From positions 1 to 57,471 of the forward strand of contig CAINGT010000098.1 of NCBI GenBank assembly GCA_903848655.1: a stretch of DNA of 57,471 bases, read 5' to 3'. The position numbers were made by a program, and so were the translations under genes. Origin of the DNA: an uncultured Sphingomonadales bacterium (GTDB lineage Bacteria; Pseudomonadota; Alphaproteobacteria; Sphingomonadales; Sphingomonadaceae). Shown in pieces: positions 6,979 through 16,683 of this stretch (within the stretch, counting starts at the first letter, position 1; every line of letters begins with the position of its first letter). The notes below the pieces were generated by a model. That model saw nothing but the letters and a program-made list of their open reading frames with translations, was not told where the DNA came from and searched no databases.

Positions 6979-9837
6979 ATGACAAGGCGCACACACCACA
7001 ACTTTGCCTGCTCAACCGCGCTGGTTGCGCTGCTCGCCGCCATGCCTGCCGGGGCGCAGACCGCGCCGGACAAGCCTGCCGATGCGGCGGCACCCGCAGC
7101 AGCGGCGGACAAAACCGCTGAAATCATCGTCACCGGGTTTCGCGGCGGGTTGCAGCGCGCCGAAACAGCCAAGAAAAACGCGTTTTCCGTGGTCGAAGCG
7201 CTTGCCGCCGAAGACATTGGCAAGCTGCCGCAATCGAGCGTCGCCGATTCGCTCGGCCGCCTTGCGGGCCTTGCCGGGGAACGGCGTTCGGGCCGGGTCA
7301 GCGGAATTTCGGTACGCGGTTTCCGCGAAGATTTCGTCGGCACGACCATGAACGGGCGCGAACTGATCGGCATTGGCGACAACCGGGGGGTCGAATACGA
7401 TCTCTATCCGTCGGAAATCATCGACAGCGCGACCGTTTACAAGACCCCCAACGCTGACCTGAGCGCGATGGGCGTGGGCGGCACGGTCGATCTGCGCACC
7501 GTCCATCCGATCGAACACAAGCGCTCACTGGTGGCGAATGGCTCGTTTGAAAAGAACGACTCGAAATCGAAAAACCCCGATTTCAAGGATTCGGGCTATC
7601 GCTTTGCGCTGTCGTTCAGCGACAAATTCGCCGATGACAAAATCGGCATCGCACTGACCGCGGCGACCACGTCATCACCCACACAAGACGAATTTTTCAG
7701 CGTGTGGGGTTATGACAGTGGCGCGATCAGTTCAGGCGCGAACAAGGGCAAATATGCGCCGGCGGGTATCGACATTTCGTCGCGGTCGCGCGTGTTGAAG
7801 CGCGATACGCTGGCCGGGGTGCTGGAATTCAAGCCTTCGGATAAATTTACCGCGACCTTCGATGCGCTTTACATCAATTTTTCGGACAAAGGCATTTCGC
7901 GCGGCTTTATCGAGGCGCTGCCGATTGCTGCCGATGGCTCCACGGTGGTCAGCGCGAATGCCACCGCGATCACGTCGGCCCGCACCACCGGCTTCAATTC
8001 GGTGCTGCGGACCGACCCGCTCGACAAACGCGGCAAGCTCAAGACGTATGGCGGCAACTTCAAGGTCGAAGCCGCCGATGATCTGCATGTCGTGCTCGAT
8101 CTGTCGCATGCCGAAAGCAACAAGAGCGATACGCGCGCCGAAAGCTATGCGGGGCTGGGTCGCGCCGGGCTGACCACGCAAGGGGCGGACAATCTGCGGA
8201 CTTATGCTTATTCGGGCAATGGCCTGGCATTTTCCAACAATTCGCAAACCTTTGACAACTACAGCAAAGTCAAGCTGGCCGGGCCGCAATCGTGGGGCGG
8301 CAGCCTGTCACCGATCAGCGCGCTGAACCAGACGGCGGTGCTGGGCAAAAGCGGCATGCCGATCGGCTTTGCCCAAGCGCAAGACGGGTTCGTCAACACC
8401 GGGGTATTTGATGAAAACCTCAATGCGTTGCGGTTCGAAGTGCAGAAGGACTTCGACGGGTCGTTCATCAACCATGTCAATCTGGGCGTGCGCTATTCGG
8501 ACCACAGGAAATCAAAGGTCAACCAAGGTTTTTTCCTGACCGCACAGACCTATCCGCTCGATGGCGCGGTTCCGGAAACCGCGCGGCGCGGTGTGGCCGA
8601 TGTCAACTGGGCGGGGCTGGGCAATGTCGTGGCGTATGACGCGCTCAGCTTGATAAACAGCGGATTTTACACAAAGTACGATGCCGGCAGTCTGGAGCCC
8701 GACCGGCTGGGCGATACTTATACGATCCGCGAAAAAGTGTGGCAGCCGTTCATCAAGGCCGAATTCGAACACGATCTGAACGGCGTGCGTCTGTTCGGCA
8801 ATCTGGGCGTGCAAGGCGTGTTTACCGACCAGCAAGGGGCCGGGTTCAACTCGGTGATCGGGGCGAACCAGCTCGATATCGCCACCCCGATCACGGACGG
8901 GGCCAGCTATCACCGGGTGTTGCCCAGCCTGAACGTCAATTTCGACTTTGGCGGTGGACATACCTTGCGTCTGGCTGCTTCGAAAGTCATCAGCCGTCCG
9001 CGCATCGACTTCCTCAACCCCGGATCGTCGGTCAAATTCCGCAACAATGTCGCCAATGTCACCAACACCGATCCGGGGCTGGGGCCGTGGGTTTCGACAT
9101 CGGGCAATGCGCGGCTGCGCCCTTATGAAGCCAATCAGGTCGATGCGTCGTACGAATACTATTTCGCGCCCGACGGGTTCATCTCCATCGCCGGTTTCTA
9201 CAAAGATCTGGTCAACTGGAACGTAGCCGCCACGACTGTGCGCGATTTCACCGCGTTCTATATCCCCGGCTACCATCAGGCGGTCAGCAGCGACGGCAAA
9301 ACGATCTATACCCCCGCGACCTTCAAGGGGCTGAACACCGCTTATTCTGATGGGCTCAAAGGCTCGGTCAAAGGCGTCGAATTGCAGGCCAGCCTGCCGT
9401 TCGGCCGGTTGACTCATGCGCTTGACGGGTTCGGGCTGGTTGGTGGTGCGGCCTTTACCGACGGCGCGCTCGACAATGGCAGCGCGGTTCCGGGTCTGTC
9501 GAAACAAGTCTATCAGGTAACCGGCTTTTTCGAAAAGAGTGGGTTCTCGGCGCGCGCCTCGCTTAACAAGCGTTCGGATTTCCTGTCCGAAGACCGGGGT
9601 GGCAGCAATACGATTGCGCCGGTTAACCGCGCCGGTGAAACGCTGGTCGATGCGCAAATCGGGTTCGATTTCAAGAACACCGGGATCGCCGGGCTCAAAG
9701 GGCTGCGCCTGTCGATCCAGGGCCAGAACCTGACCAACCAGAAAGACGTCTATACCGACAGCGCCAGCGGCCAAGTAACCCGGGTCGAAACGTTCGGGCG
9801 CAATGTGCTGTTGAACCTGACGTACACGTTCTTCTGA
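6979..9837 (+). CDS. TonB-dependent outer-membrane receptor (Caulobacter/Xanthomonas carbohydrate type)
   Basis: A 952-residue outer-membrane transporter. It opens with a signal peptide (TALVALLAAMPAGAQ) and a TonB-box-like segment, AEIIVTGFRGG. The plug follows (ALAAEDIGKLPQSSVADSLG, then ISVRGFREDFVGTTMNGREL), and then a long beta-barrel ending in the typical aromatic tail NVLLNLTYTFF. The IGKLPQSSVADSLGRL pattern is that of the large Caulobacter/Xanthomonas receptor subfamily, which includes the maltodextrin receptor MalA. GGGGG (6966-6970) precedes the ATG. With the exported GH13 enzyme and the MFS permease it probably forms an alpha-glucan uptake system. It is followed by a strong hairpin, so the halogenase genes may be transcribed at a lower level. 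Confidence 0.92.
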   Translation: MTRRTHHNFACSTALVALLAAMPAGAQTAPDKPADAAAPAAAADKTAEIIVTGFRGGLQRAETAKKNAFSVVEALAAEDIGKLPQSSVADSLGRLAGLAGERRSGRVSGISVRGFREDFVGTTMNGRELIGIGDNRGVEYDLYPSEIIDSATVYKTPNADLSAMGVGGTVDLRTVHPIEHKRSLVANGSFEKNDSKSKNPDFKDSGYRFALSFSDKFADDKIGIALTAATTSSPTQDEFFSVWGYDSGAISSGANKGKYAPAGIDISSRSRVLKRDTLAGVLEFKPSDKFTATFDALYINFSDKGISRGFIEALPIAADGSTVVSANATAITSARTTGFNSVLRTDPLDKRGKLKTYGGNFKVEAADDLHVVLDLSHAESNKSDTRAESYAGLGRAGLTTQGADNLRTYAYSGNGLAFSNNSQTFDNYSKVKLAGPQSWGGSLSPISALNQTAVLGKSGMPIGFAQAQDGFVNTGVFDENLNALRFEVQKDFDGSFINHVNLGVRYSDHRKSKVNQGFFLTAQTYPLDGAVPETARRGVADVNWAGLGNVVAYDALSLINSGFYTKYDAGSLEPDRLGDTYTIREKVWQPFIKAEFEHDLNGVRLFGNLGVQGVFTDQQGAGFNSVIGANQLDIATPITDGASYHRVLPSLNVNFDFGGGHTLRLAASKVISRPRIDFLNPGSSVKFRNNVANVTNTDPGLGPWVSTSGNARLRPYEANQVDASYEYYFAPDGFISIAGFYKDLVNWNVAATTVRDFTAFYIPGYHQAVSSDGKTIYTPATFKGLNTAYSDGLKGSVKGVELQASLPFGRLTHALDGFGLVGGAAFTDGALDNGSAVPGLSKQVYQVTGFFEKSGFSARASLNKRSDFLSEDRGGSNTIAPVNRAGETLVDAQIGFDFKNTGIAGLKGLRLSIQGQNLTNQKDVYTDSASGQVTRVETFGRNVLLNLTYTFF

Positions 9838-9850
9838 TCGCCTGCGCTCG

Positions 9851-9886
9851 GGACAGCCCTGCCGGTTATATCTGGCAGGGCTGTCC
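9851..9886 (+). terminator. Strong hairpin after the TonB-dependent receptor gene
   Basis: A perfect 13-bp stem, GGACAGCCCTGCC paired with GGCAGGGCTGTCC, around a 10-nt loop. It starts 13 nt after the receptor stop codon. No T-run follows, so it may be an attenuator or an mRNA-stabilising end rather than a full intrinsic terminator. The next gene starts only 29 nt later. Confidence 0.55.
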
Positions 9887-9915
9887 TCGTGCAGGGGTTG
9901 CAAGCGGAGGCTGGC

Positions 9916-11412
9916 ATGACGGGTATGGTCAAGCGGGTGGTCGTGGTCGGCGGGGGCACCGCCGGATGGATGGCGGCTGCGCTGATTGCCAAAGTGCTGG
10001 GCCGCCGGGTCAGCGTCGATCTGGTCGAATCCGAACAGATCGGCATTATCGGCGTGGGTGAGGCGACGATTCCGCCGATCCAGACGGTCAACGCGGTGCT
10101 CGGCATTGCCGAAGCCGATTTTCTGCGCGAAACCAAAGCCACGGTCAAATTGGCGATCCGGTTCGAAAACTGGGGCGCAGCCGGACAAAGCTATTACCAC
10201 ACATTTGGCGCGGCGGGCCGCAATCTGGCGTTTTGCAGCTTTCACCATTTCTGGACGCGCGTGCGCAGTCTGGGGATCGCGGTTGACTATTGGGATTGCG
10301 ATCTCAACTATCTGGCCGCTTGCGCGGGCAAATTCGCACCCACCACGGGCAATGATCCGATCTGGGACATGCCATACGCCTATCACTTTGATTCCGCGCT
10401 CTATGGCCAATTCTTGCGCCGCCATTGCGAAGCCAATGGGGTCCGGCGCACCGAGGGGCGCATCGCCGATGTCACGCGCTGCGCGCTGACCGGCGATATT
10501 GGCGCGGTCGTGCTCGAAGACGGGCGCACTATCGCGGGCGATCTGTTTATCGACTGTTCGGGCAGTCGCGGGCTGTTGATCCAGCAGGCGCTGCGCACGG
10601 GGTACGAAGACTGGGATCACTGGCTGCCCTGCGACCGGGCGATGGCGGTACCGTCCGAACGGTTTGCCACGACCGCGCTTTATACCCGTTCGATCGCGCA
10701 GTGCGCGGGCTGGCAATGGCGCATCCCCTTGCAGCACCGCAACGGCAATGGTCTGGTCTATTCGAGCCGTCACCTCAGCGATGATCGGGCGGCAGACGTG
10801 TTGCTGGGCAATCTCGATTCACCGGCGCTCGATGATCCGCGCGTGATCGCGTTCCGTACCGGGCGTGCGCGCCGTCAGTGGCACCGCAATGTCGTTGCCG
10901 TGGGTTTGTCGAGCGGGTTTCTCGAACCGCTGGAATCGACCAGCATCTATCTGATCCAGTCCGCCGTGGTGCGCCTGCTGCATCTGTTTCCGCACGGGCC
11001 GGACATGGCGGCGTTGCGCGATGACTACAACCGCCAGTCGCAATGCGAATACGAACTGATCCGCGATTTCATCATTCTGCATTACCACGCCAACCGGCGC
11101 GATGAGCCGTTTTGGCGCGATCTGGCCGCGATGCCGGTGCCCGACCGGCTGGCGCAGAAAATCGCGCTGTTCCGCGCCAGTGGCGCACTCATGCCCGACC
11201 AGCTTGATATCTTTATGGAATCGTCGAGGGTGCAAGTGCTGCTCGGCCAAAGTGTCGAGCCACGTGCGTGGCACCCGCTCGCCGACGCGCCGGGTGAGGA
11301 CGAATTGCGCCACCAATTCGCGCAAATGGCCGCGCTCAAGGCACAGCCGCTGGCGCATTTGCCGCGGCATGACGACTGGCTGGCGGCCACGATGGGCGCG
11401 GCGCGATCATGA
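9916..11412 (+). CDS. Tryptophan-halogenase-family flavoprotein (first of a pair)
   Basis: 498 residues of the FADH2-dependent halogenase family, cytoplasmic. The dinucleotide motif GGGTAGW is at residues 12-18. The catalytic lysine is expected at K78 (RETKATVKLAIRF). The halogenase signature WxWxIP is present as WQWRIP at 266-271, and the GFLEPLESTSIYLI segment keeps the conserved Glu-Ser pair. GGAGG (9906-9910) sits properly before ATG 9916. It overlaps the second halogenase by ATGA. Homologues beside TonB receptors in Caulobacterales and Xanthomonadales have poorly known roles. BrvH-type members halogenate indoles in vitro, but the natural substrate in sugar loci is unknown. Confidence 0.9.
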   Translation: MTGMVKRVVVVGGGTAGWMAAALIAKVLGRRVSVDLVESEQIGIIGVGEATIPPIQTVNAVLGIAEADFLRETKATVKLAIRFENWGAAGQSYYHTFGAAGRNLAFCSFHHFWTRVRSLGIAVDYWDCDLNYLAACAGKFAPTTGNDPIWDMPYAYHFDSALYGQFLRRHCEANGVRRTEGRIADVTRCALTGDIGAVVLEDGRTIAGDLFIDCSGSRGLLIQQALRTGYEDWDHWLPCDRAMAVPSERFATTALYTRSIAQCAGWQWRIPLQHRNGNGLVYSSRHLSDDRAADVLLGNLDSPALDDPRVIAFRTGRARRQWHRNVVAVGLSSGFLEPLESTSIYLIQSAVVRLLHLFPHGPDMAALRDDYNRQSQCEYELIRDFIILHYHANRRDEPFWRDLAAMPVPDRLAQKIALFRASGALMPDQLDIFMESSRVQVLLGQSVEPRAWHPLADAPGEDELRHQFAQMAALKAQPLAHLPRHDDWLAATMGAARS

Positions 11413-12896
11413 CGCCGGACCAGCGGCTGGTGATCGTGGGCGGCGGCACGGCAGGCTGGATGGCAGCCAACTTGCTTGCGCACCGCTGGCCGGATATGCC
11501 GATCACGCTGATCGAAACCTCGCACATCGGCACAATCGGCGTGGGCGAAGGTTCGACTCCGTCGCTCAAACGCTTTTTCGAGCGGATCGGCATTGCCGAA
11601 GCAGACTGGATGCCGCGCTGCAACGCGACGTGGAAAACCAATATCCGCTTTGCCGGATGGAGCCCGGATGCACCCGTACCCGATTACAGCCATCCGTTTC
11701 TGAGCCAGATCGATCTCCACACCACTGATGCCTTCATCAACAATTGCCGCAACCGCCGCCTTGGCCATGCGGTGCCCACCGCACCGGCGGAATTCCTGCT
11801 GAACGGGGTGCTGGCGTCCCAAGCCAAAGCTCCGCTGGCTCCGCCGCATTTTCCGTTTCGCATGGAATATGGCTATCATTTCGATGCCGGTCTGCTGGGC
11901 GAATTCTTGCGCGAAACCGCTATGGCGCGCGGCGTCGTCCACCGCGACGCGCGCATTGTCGATGCGGTCATGACCGAAACCGGCGATATTGCCGCCGTGC
12001 TGACCGATCACGGGCAGGCGTTTGCGGGCGATATGTTTTTCGACTGCAGCGGGTTTGCCGCCTTGCTGATCGGGGCCAAGCTGGGGGTGGGTTTTACCAG
12101 CTTTCGCGACAATCTGTTCAACGATGCCGCCGTCGTGCTGCCCACGCCGATGATCGGCACGCCGCCGGTCGAAACGCTCGCCACCGCGTTGTCGAGTGGG
12201 TGGTGCTGGTCGATCCCGCTGACCAACCGGTTTGGCAATGGCTATGTCTATAGCAGCGATCACCTTTCGGCGGATGCGGCAGAGGCCGAACTGCGCAAGC
12301 ATCTGGGCTGGTGCGATGCCAGCCAGCCCGCGCGCCACTTGCGCTTTGCGGTCGGGCAGCGCAACCGGCACTGGGCGGGCAATGTGTTGGCAGTCGGGCT
12401 GGCGCAAGGGTTCATCGAACCGCTGGAAGCGACCGCGCTGCATCTGGCGCTCGGCACGCTCGACATGTTCATGACCGCGTATGAACGCGGAGGATTTACG
12501 CGCCAATACGCCGATGATGTCAACGCGCGGATCAGCGACCGGATCGAGCGTGTGCGCGATTACATCGTCGCGCATTACACGCTCAACACCCGCACCGACA
12601 GCGCCTATTGGGGCGACAACCGCGCGCATGGCCAGTTGTCCGCGCCGCTGCGCCATATTCTCGATGTGTGGTACCGGCGCGGCGATCTGGGCGAAGAACT
12701 GGCGCGGCAACGCAACCTCAGTCATTTTGGCAACGAATCATGGCATTGCCTGCTGGCAGGCTATGGCGCGTTTCCCGCCGCCACTGCCCCGCGCGACGAT
12801 GCGGTTGATTTTCACGCCGCGCGCGGCATTGGCGCATTCCTGCATGGGTGCAGCCTGAATTTTCCCACGCACGCCGCCGCACTGGCGCAAGCATAA
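11409..12896 (+). CDS. Tryptophan-halogenase-family flavoprotein (second of a pair)
   Basis: 495 residues, translationally coupled to the first halogenase by a 4-nt ATGA overlap. The FAD motif GGGTAGWMAAN is at residues 11-21. The predicted catalytic lysine is K76 (CNATWKTNIRF), and the WxWxIP motif appears as WCWSIP. The conserved EPLEST segment reads EPLEAT here: the glutamate is kept but the serine next to the chloride site in PrnA/RebH-type enzymes is alanine. This may mean an altered halide site or a different reaction. The two proteins are clearly paralogous but diverged, so this is an old duplication rather than a recent tandem copy. Confidence 0.88.
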   Translation: MTPDQRLVIVGGGTAGWMAANLLAHRWPDMPITLIETSHIGTIGVGEGSTPSLKRFFERIGIAEADWMPRCNATWKTNIRFAGWSPDAPVPDYSHPFLSQIDLHTTDAFINNCRNRRLGHAVPTAPAEFLLNGVLASQAKAPLAPPHFPFRMEYGYHFDAGLLGEFLRETAMARGVVHRDARIVDAVMTETGDIAAVLTDHGQAFAGDMFFDCSGFAALLIGAKLGVGFTSFRDNLFNDAAVVLPTPMIGTPPVETLATALSSGWCWSIPLTNRFGNGYVYSSDHLSADAAEAELRKHLGWCDASQPARHLRFAVGQRNRHWAGNVLAVGLAQGFIEPLEATALHLALGTLDMFMTAYERGGFTRQYADDVNARISDRIERVRDYIVAHYTLNTRTDSAYWGDNRAHGQLSAPLRHILDVWYRRGDLGEELARQRNLSHFGNESWHCLLAGYGAFPAATAPRDDAVDFHAARGIGAFLHGCSLNFPTHAAALAQA

Positions 12897-12915
12897 GCAC
12901 AAAGGGTCAGTCGCT

Positions 12916-14625
12916 ATGGAAAAAACGGTTCTGCGGTTCGCGCTCGCGCTGGCGGGCGCACTGCTGCTGCCCGCAGCGGGCATGGCCAAGCCCGCCGCGC
13001 CCGCGCCGTGGTGGGCCCATGCGGTGATTTACGAGATCTATCCGCGCAGCTTTCAAGACAGCAATGGCGATGGCGTGGGTGATCTCAATGGGGTGACGGC
13101 GCGGCTCGACTATCTCAAAAGTCTGGGGGTCGATGCGATCTGGCTAACCCCGTTTTACCCGTCGCCCAATGCCGATTTCGGCTATGATGTCGCCGATTAT
13201 ACCAATGTCGCGCCGGAATATGGCACGCTTGCTGATTGGGACCGGCTGGTGACCGCCGCGCGCCAGCGCGGCATCCGTGTGCTGGTCGATTTCGTGCTCA
13301 ACCATTCGTCGTCCGAACACCCGTGGTTCAAGGCGGCGCGATCATCGCGCACCGATCCCAAGCGCGACTGGTATGTCTGGCGCGACCCCGCGCCTGATGG
13401 CGGGCCGCCAACCAACTGGCAGTCGATCTTTGGCGGATCGGCGTGGACGTTGGACCCGACGAGCGGGCAATACTACTATCATGTCTTCCTGCCCCAGCAG
13501 CCCGATCTCAACTGGCGCAACCCGCACGTGGTGCGCGCGATGCACGATGTCATGCGGTTCTGGCTGCGGCGCGGTGCCAGCGGGTTCCGGCTCGATGCCA
13601 CACCGTATCTGTTCGAGGATCCGGCCTGGCCGCAGGACCCAGACCCTGCAACGGGCGCGCCAGTCGGGCTGAAACCTTACAATTCCGGGCTACCGGACAA
13701 CCATCGCATAATGCGCGGGCTGCGCACCATCGTCGATCAGTGCCCCGATGGCTGCACACTGCTGGGCGAAAACGCGATTTCGACCATTCAGGATCTCGCC
13801 AAAGTCTATGGCGCGCGCCACGACGAGATCAATCTGCCGATGAATTTCCTCTACAGCGGGGTCAAAACGCTGGATGCGCAAACGTTCAAGGCGCGGATTG
13901 ATGATGCCCACACCCGGCTGAACGGTGCCCCGCCAGTACTGTTCTTCAGCAACCACGACACATCGCGTCAGGCAACGCGGCTGGGTGATGGTGTCCACAC
14001 CGATCCGATTGCGCGGCTGCTGGCGGCAATGACGCTGACATTGCGCGGCACCGCGCTGGTCTATTACGGCGAAGAACTGGGCATGACCGACTTGCCCAAG
14101 GATTTGCTGGCGGCAACGCCGCTCAGCCCCACGCGCAAGGTGGCGGACAACCGCGATCCCGAACGCAGCCCGATGCAATGGACCGCCGCGCCGAACGCCG
14201 GGTTTACCAGCGGCGCGCCGTGGTTGCCGGTGCACCCGGCGGCGGCGGGCAGCAATGTGGCGCTGCAACAGGCCGATCCCGGATCGCTCTGGCACTGGTA
14301 CCGGTCGCTGATCGCCTTGCGCCATGACAATGCGGCGGTGCGCGATGGCGCATATGTCCCGCTGGACTCGGGTAATCCCACAGTGCTGGCTTATGCGCGC
14401 CAGGATGCCAGCGGACACGGCGTGTTGGTGGTGCTGAATATGAGCGATGCGCCGCAGGCGGCCCGGATCAGCGGCTGGGTCGGCGCTGCGCCGGTGCCCG
14501 CGCACGTGATGCTGGCCAGTCCCCTGCAACCGGCACCAAACATTGCCGATCCTGTGCTCGCGCCGTTTGCGGTGCAGATCACCGCGTTCAACCCGAGGCT
14601 GGACGGATCGCTCAACCCGCGCTAA
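12916..14625 (+). CDS. Exported GH13 alpha-glucosidase/oligo-1,6-glucosidase-like enzyme
   Basis: 569 residues. The N-terminal signal peptide (LRFALALAGALLLPAAGMA) indicates export to the periplasm. The GH13 (beta/alpha)8 barrel starts at AVIYEIYPRSFQDSNGDGVG. The four conserved regions are visible: DFVLNHSS (about 125-132), GFRLDATPYLF with nucleophile D227, LLGENAIS with acid/base E285, and FSNHDTS with D348. It should release glucose from alpha-linked oligosaccharides brought in by the TonB receptor. It lies 19 bp after the second halogenase, in the same direction. Whether alpha-1,4 or alpha-1,6 linkages are preferred cannot be decided by eye. Confidence 0.92.
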   Translation: MEKTVLRFALALAGALLLPAAGMAKPAAPAPWWAHAVIYEIYPRSFQDSNGDGVGDLNGVTARLDYLKSLGVDAIWLTPFYPSPNADFGYDVADYTNVAPEYGTLADWDRLVTAARQRGIRVLVDFVLNHSSSEHPWFKAARSSRTDPKRDWYVWRDPAPDGGPPTNWQSIFGGSAWTLDPTSGQYYYHVFLPQQPDLNWRNPHVVRAMHDVMRFWLRRGASGFRLDATPYLFEDPAWPQDPDPATGAPVGLKPYNSGLPDNHRIMRGLRTIVDQCPDGCTLLGENAISTIQDLAKVYGARHDEINLPMNFLYSGVKTLDAQTFKARIDDAHTRLNGAPPVLFFSNHDTSRQATRLGDGVHTDPIARLLAAMTLTLRGTALVYYGEELGMTDLPKDLLAATPLSPTRKVADNRDPERSPMQWTAAPNAGFTSGAPWLPVHPAAAGSNVALQQADPGSLWHWYRSLIALRHDNAAVRDGAYVPLDSGNPTVLAYARQDASGHGVLVVLNMSDAPQAARISGWVGAAPVPAHVMLASPLQPAPNIADPVLAPFAVQITAFNPRLDGSLNPR

Positions 14626-14658
14626 CCGGGCCGTCTCATCAACGAAAGTCTTGCACCC

Positions 14659-14934
14659 ATGAATACCGCCGAACTCGCCGAAGCCGTTGCCGCCAGCGAA
14701 AACCTGACCAAAGCCGAAGCCAAAAAGCTGATTGACGCGGTGTTCGCCGCGATTGCCGGCGCTGCCGCGCGCGACGAAGAAGTGTCGCTCAGCGCATTTG
14801 GCAAGTTCAAGGTCAAGCACAGCCCCGCGCGCGAAGGCCGCAACCCTTCGACCGGTGCGACGATCCAGATCGCCGCATCGCGCAAGCTGACTTTCGCTCC
14901 GGCCAAGTCGGTCAAAGACAAGCTGAACGGCTGA
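14659..14934 (+). CDS. HU-family DNA-binding protein
   Basis: 91 residues, the usual HU length. It starts MNTAELAEAVAASENLTKAE, carries the dimer core SLSAFGKFKVKHSPAREGRN, and has the DNA-contacting arm around GRNPSTGATIQIAASRKLTF. It bends and compacts nucleoid DNA as a homodimer or heterodimer. It lies 33 bp after the alpha-glucosidase gene but is probably expressed from its own promoter, since HU is a housekeeping protein. Confidence 0.95.
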   Translation: MNTAELAEAVAASENLTKAEAKKLIDAVFAAIAGAAARDEEVSLSAFGKFKVKHSPAREGRNPSTGATIQIAASRKLTFAPAKSVKDKLNG

Positions 14935-15267
14935 CACTCCAAGCGTGCGGCCATGATCGCGGCCCAGTGCGTGATCTGGTGCCCGATCTGGCCCACGCTT
15001 GCCTGCCCCGATTGTATATTGATGCTTGCCTTATCCGCCAATCGCGCCTAGGCGATTGTTTGCAAGGACGGCGGCACCCCGGGTGACGCAGGCCCGGGCT
15101 GCGTGAGATCCGCCAGAAATAGTGGCATGGATCCGCCCCGGCTGAGCGACTTTGCACCTCGCTGCTTCCCTTTCACGCGTGGGTCGCCCTTCGACTGCGT
15201 ATTCCCGCCGTCGCCCGATCATGGGCGCTCGGCTGGCGCACACCCTTGCGAAAGAACCGTACCAATC
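14935..15267. other. Gene-free stretch between the HU and DEAD-box helicase genes
   Basis: 333 bp without a convincing gene. It holds an imperfect inverted repeat (AAGCGTG at 14941-14947 against CACGCTT at 14994-15000), the hairpin at 15039-15058 listed separately, and a GC-rich leader before the helicase. The open frame that continues upstream from the helicase to 15103 shows no family similarity and is taken as 5' untranslated. Long leaders are common for cold-responsive RNA helicases, but no specific element was recognised. Confidence 0.6.
15039..15063 (+). terminator. Candidate terminator hairpin downstream of HU
   Basis: CAATCGC and GCGATTG form a perfect 7-bp stem around GCCTAG, followed by a short TTT. 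It lies about 105 nt after the HU stop codon. The T-run is weak, so confidence is moderate at best. Confidence 0.4.
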
Positions 15268-16629
15268 ATGTCGTATTTTTCCGATCTCGGCCTTGCCGAG
15301 CCGATCTTGCGCGCGCTTGCCGCCAAAGGTTATACTGATCCCACGCCCATCCAGCGGCAGGCCATTCCGGCGCTGATGCAGGGGCGCGATCTTTTGGGCA
15401 TTGCCCAGACCGGCACGGGCAAGACCGCCGCGTTTGCGCTGCCTTCGCTCCACCGGCTGGCCGCTGATGCCAAGCCGAACAAGCCTGCTTCGTGCCGGAT
15501 GCTCGTGCTGTCCCCGACACGCGAACTGGCGGCGCAGATTGCCGACAATATGCGCGGCTATGCCCGCCATCTCAACCTTCAGGTCGATTGCGTGTTCGGC
15601 GGGGTGCCGATCTCCAAACAGGCGCGGCGGCTGGTGGGAGGTACCGATGTGCTGGTGGCAACGCCGGGCCGTCTGCTCGATCTGATCGACAACCGCGCGC
15701 TGACGCTCGGCCGGGTGGAAATTTTCGTACTCGATGAAGCCGATCAGATGATGGATCTGGGCTTTATCCATGCGCTCAAGCGCGTGGCGGCGATGCTGCC
15801 GGCCAAGCGCCAAAGCCTGTTTTTTTCCGCCACGATGCCGCGCGCGATCGAAGATCTGGGCCGCCAGTTCATCAACGATCCGGTCAAAGTCGAAGTCGCA
15901 CCGCAAGCCACCACGTCCGAACGCGTGGTGCAATATGTCCATTTCCTCAATCAGGCGGAAAAGCAGGCGCTGCTTTCGCTGCGCATCCGCGCGCTGATCG
16001 CGGACAAGGCGCTTGATCGCAGTCTGGTGTTCACGCGTACCAAGCACGGTGCGGACCGCGTGGCGCGGCATCTTGAAGCGGCGGGAATTCCGGCGCGCGC
16101 GATCCATGGCAACAAAAGCCAGGCGCAGCGCACTGCCGCGCTCGAAGCGTTCCGCCAAGGGGCCTGCCCGGTGCTGGTTGCCACCGATATCGCTGCGCGC
16201 GGGATCGATGTTGCCGGGGTCAGCCACGTGTTCAATTTTGAACTGCCCAATGTTGCCGAACAATATGTCCACCGCATTGGCCGCACCGCGCGCGCCGGGG
16301 CGGATGGCATTGCGATCAGCTTGTGCGCGCCCGATGAAAAGCCCTATTTGCGCGATATCGAAAAGCTGACCGGGGTAAAGCTCGCGCCGCAATCGCTGCC
16401 GGCCGATTTCCTCGCTGAAGCTGCGCGCCTGCCGCAGCCCGCGCGCCGCGCACATGGTGAAGACGATGATCGCGGTCCGTCGCGCCAACCGCGCGGCGGG
16501 CGCGGCCAGCCCCCGCGCGGGGATCGCAGCAGCGAACGCCCCGCCGATGGCCAGCCCAAGCGCCGGTTTCACCCGCGCGGCGGGCCGAGCGTCGGCCAGC
16601 ACCGCAACAAAGTCAGCCGGGTAAGCTGA
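15268..16629 (+). CDS. DEAD-box RNA helicase, RhlE-like
   Basis: 453 residues. All core motifs are present in order: the Q motif region YTDPTPIQRQAIP, the Walker A motif AQTGTGKT (47-54), PTRELAAQI, the DEAD box LDEADQMMDLGF, FFSATMP, and HRIGRTARAGADG near the end of the second RecA domain. The C-terminal tail is Arg/Gly/Pro-rich (RGGRGQPPRGDR), typical of RhlE-type helicases that remodel ribosomal precursors and mRNA. ATG 15268 is chosen because the family N-terminus (SYFSDLGLAEPILRALAAKG) starts there. It is preceded by a long leader and followed by an unrelated desaturase-like gene. Confidence 0.93.
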   Translation: MSYFSDLGLAEPILRALAAKGYTDPTPIQRQAIPALMQGRDLLGIAQTGTGKTAAFALPSLHRLAADAKPNKPASCRMLVLSPTRELAAQIADNMRGYARHLNLQVDCVFGGVPISKQARRLVGGTDVLVATPGRLLDLIDNRALTLGRVEIFVLDEADQMMDLGFIHALKRVAAMLPAKRQSLFFSATMPRAIEDLGRQFINDPVKVEVAPQATTSERVVQYVHFLNQAEKQALLSLRIRALIADKALDRSLVFTRTKHGADRVARHLEAAGIPARAIHGNKSQAQRTAALEAFRQGACPVLVATDIAARGIDVAGVSHVFNFELPNVAEQYVHRIGRTARAGADGIAISLCAPDEKPYLRDIEKLTGVKLAPQSLPADFLAEAARLPQPARRAHGEDDDRGPSRQPRGGRGQPPRGDRSSERPADGQPKRRFHPRGGPSVGQHRNKVSRVS

Positions 16630-16683
16630 GATAACCCGAATTGCCGCTGGGCAGCCGGGGCCAGCCTTGGCATAAGGCGCGCC

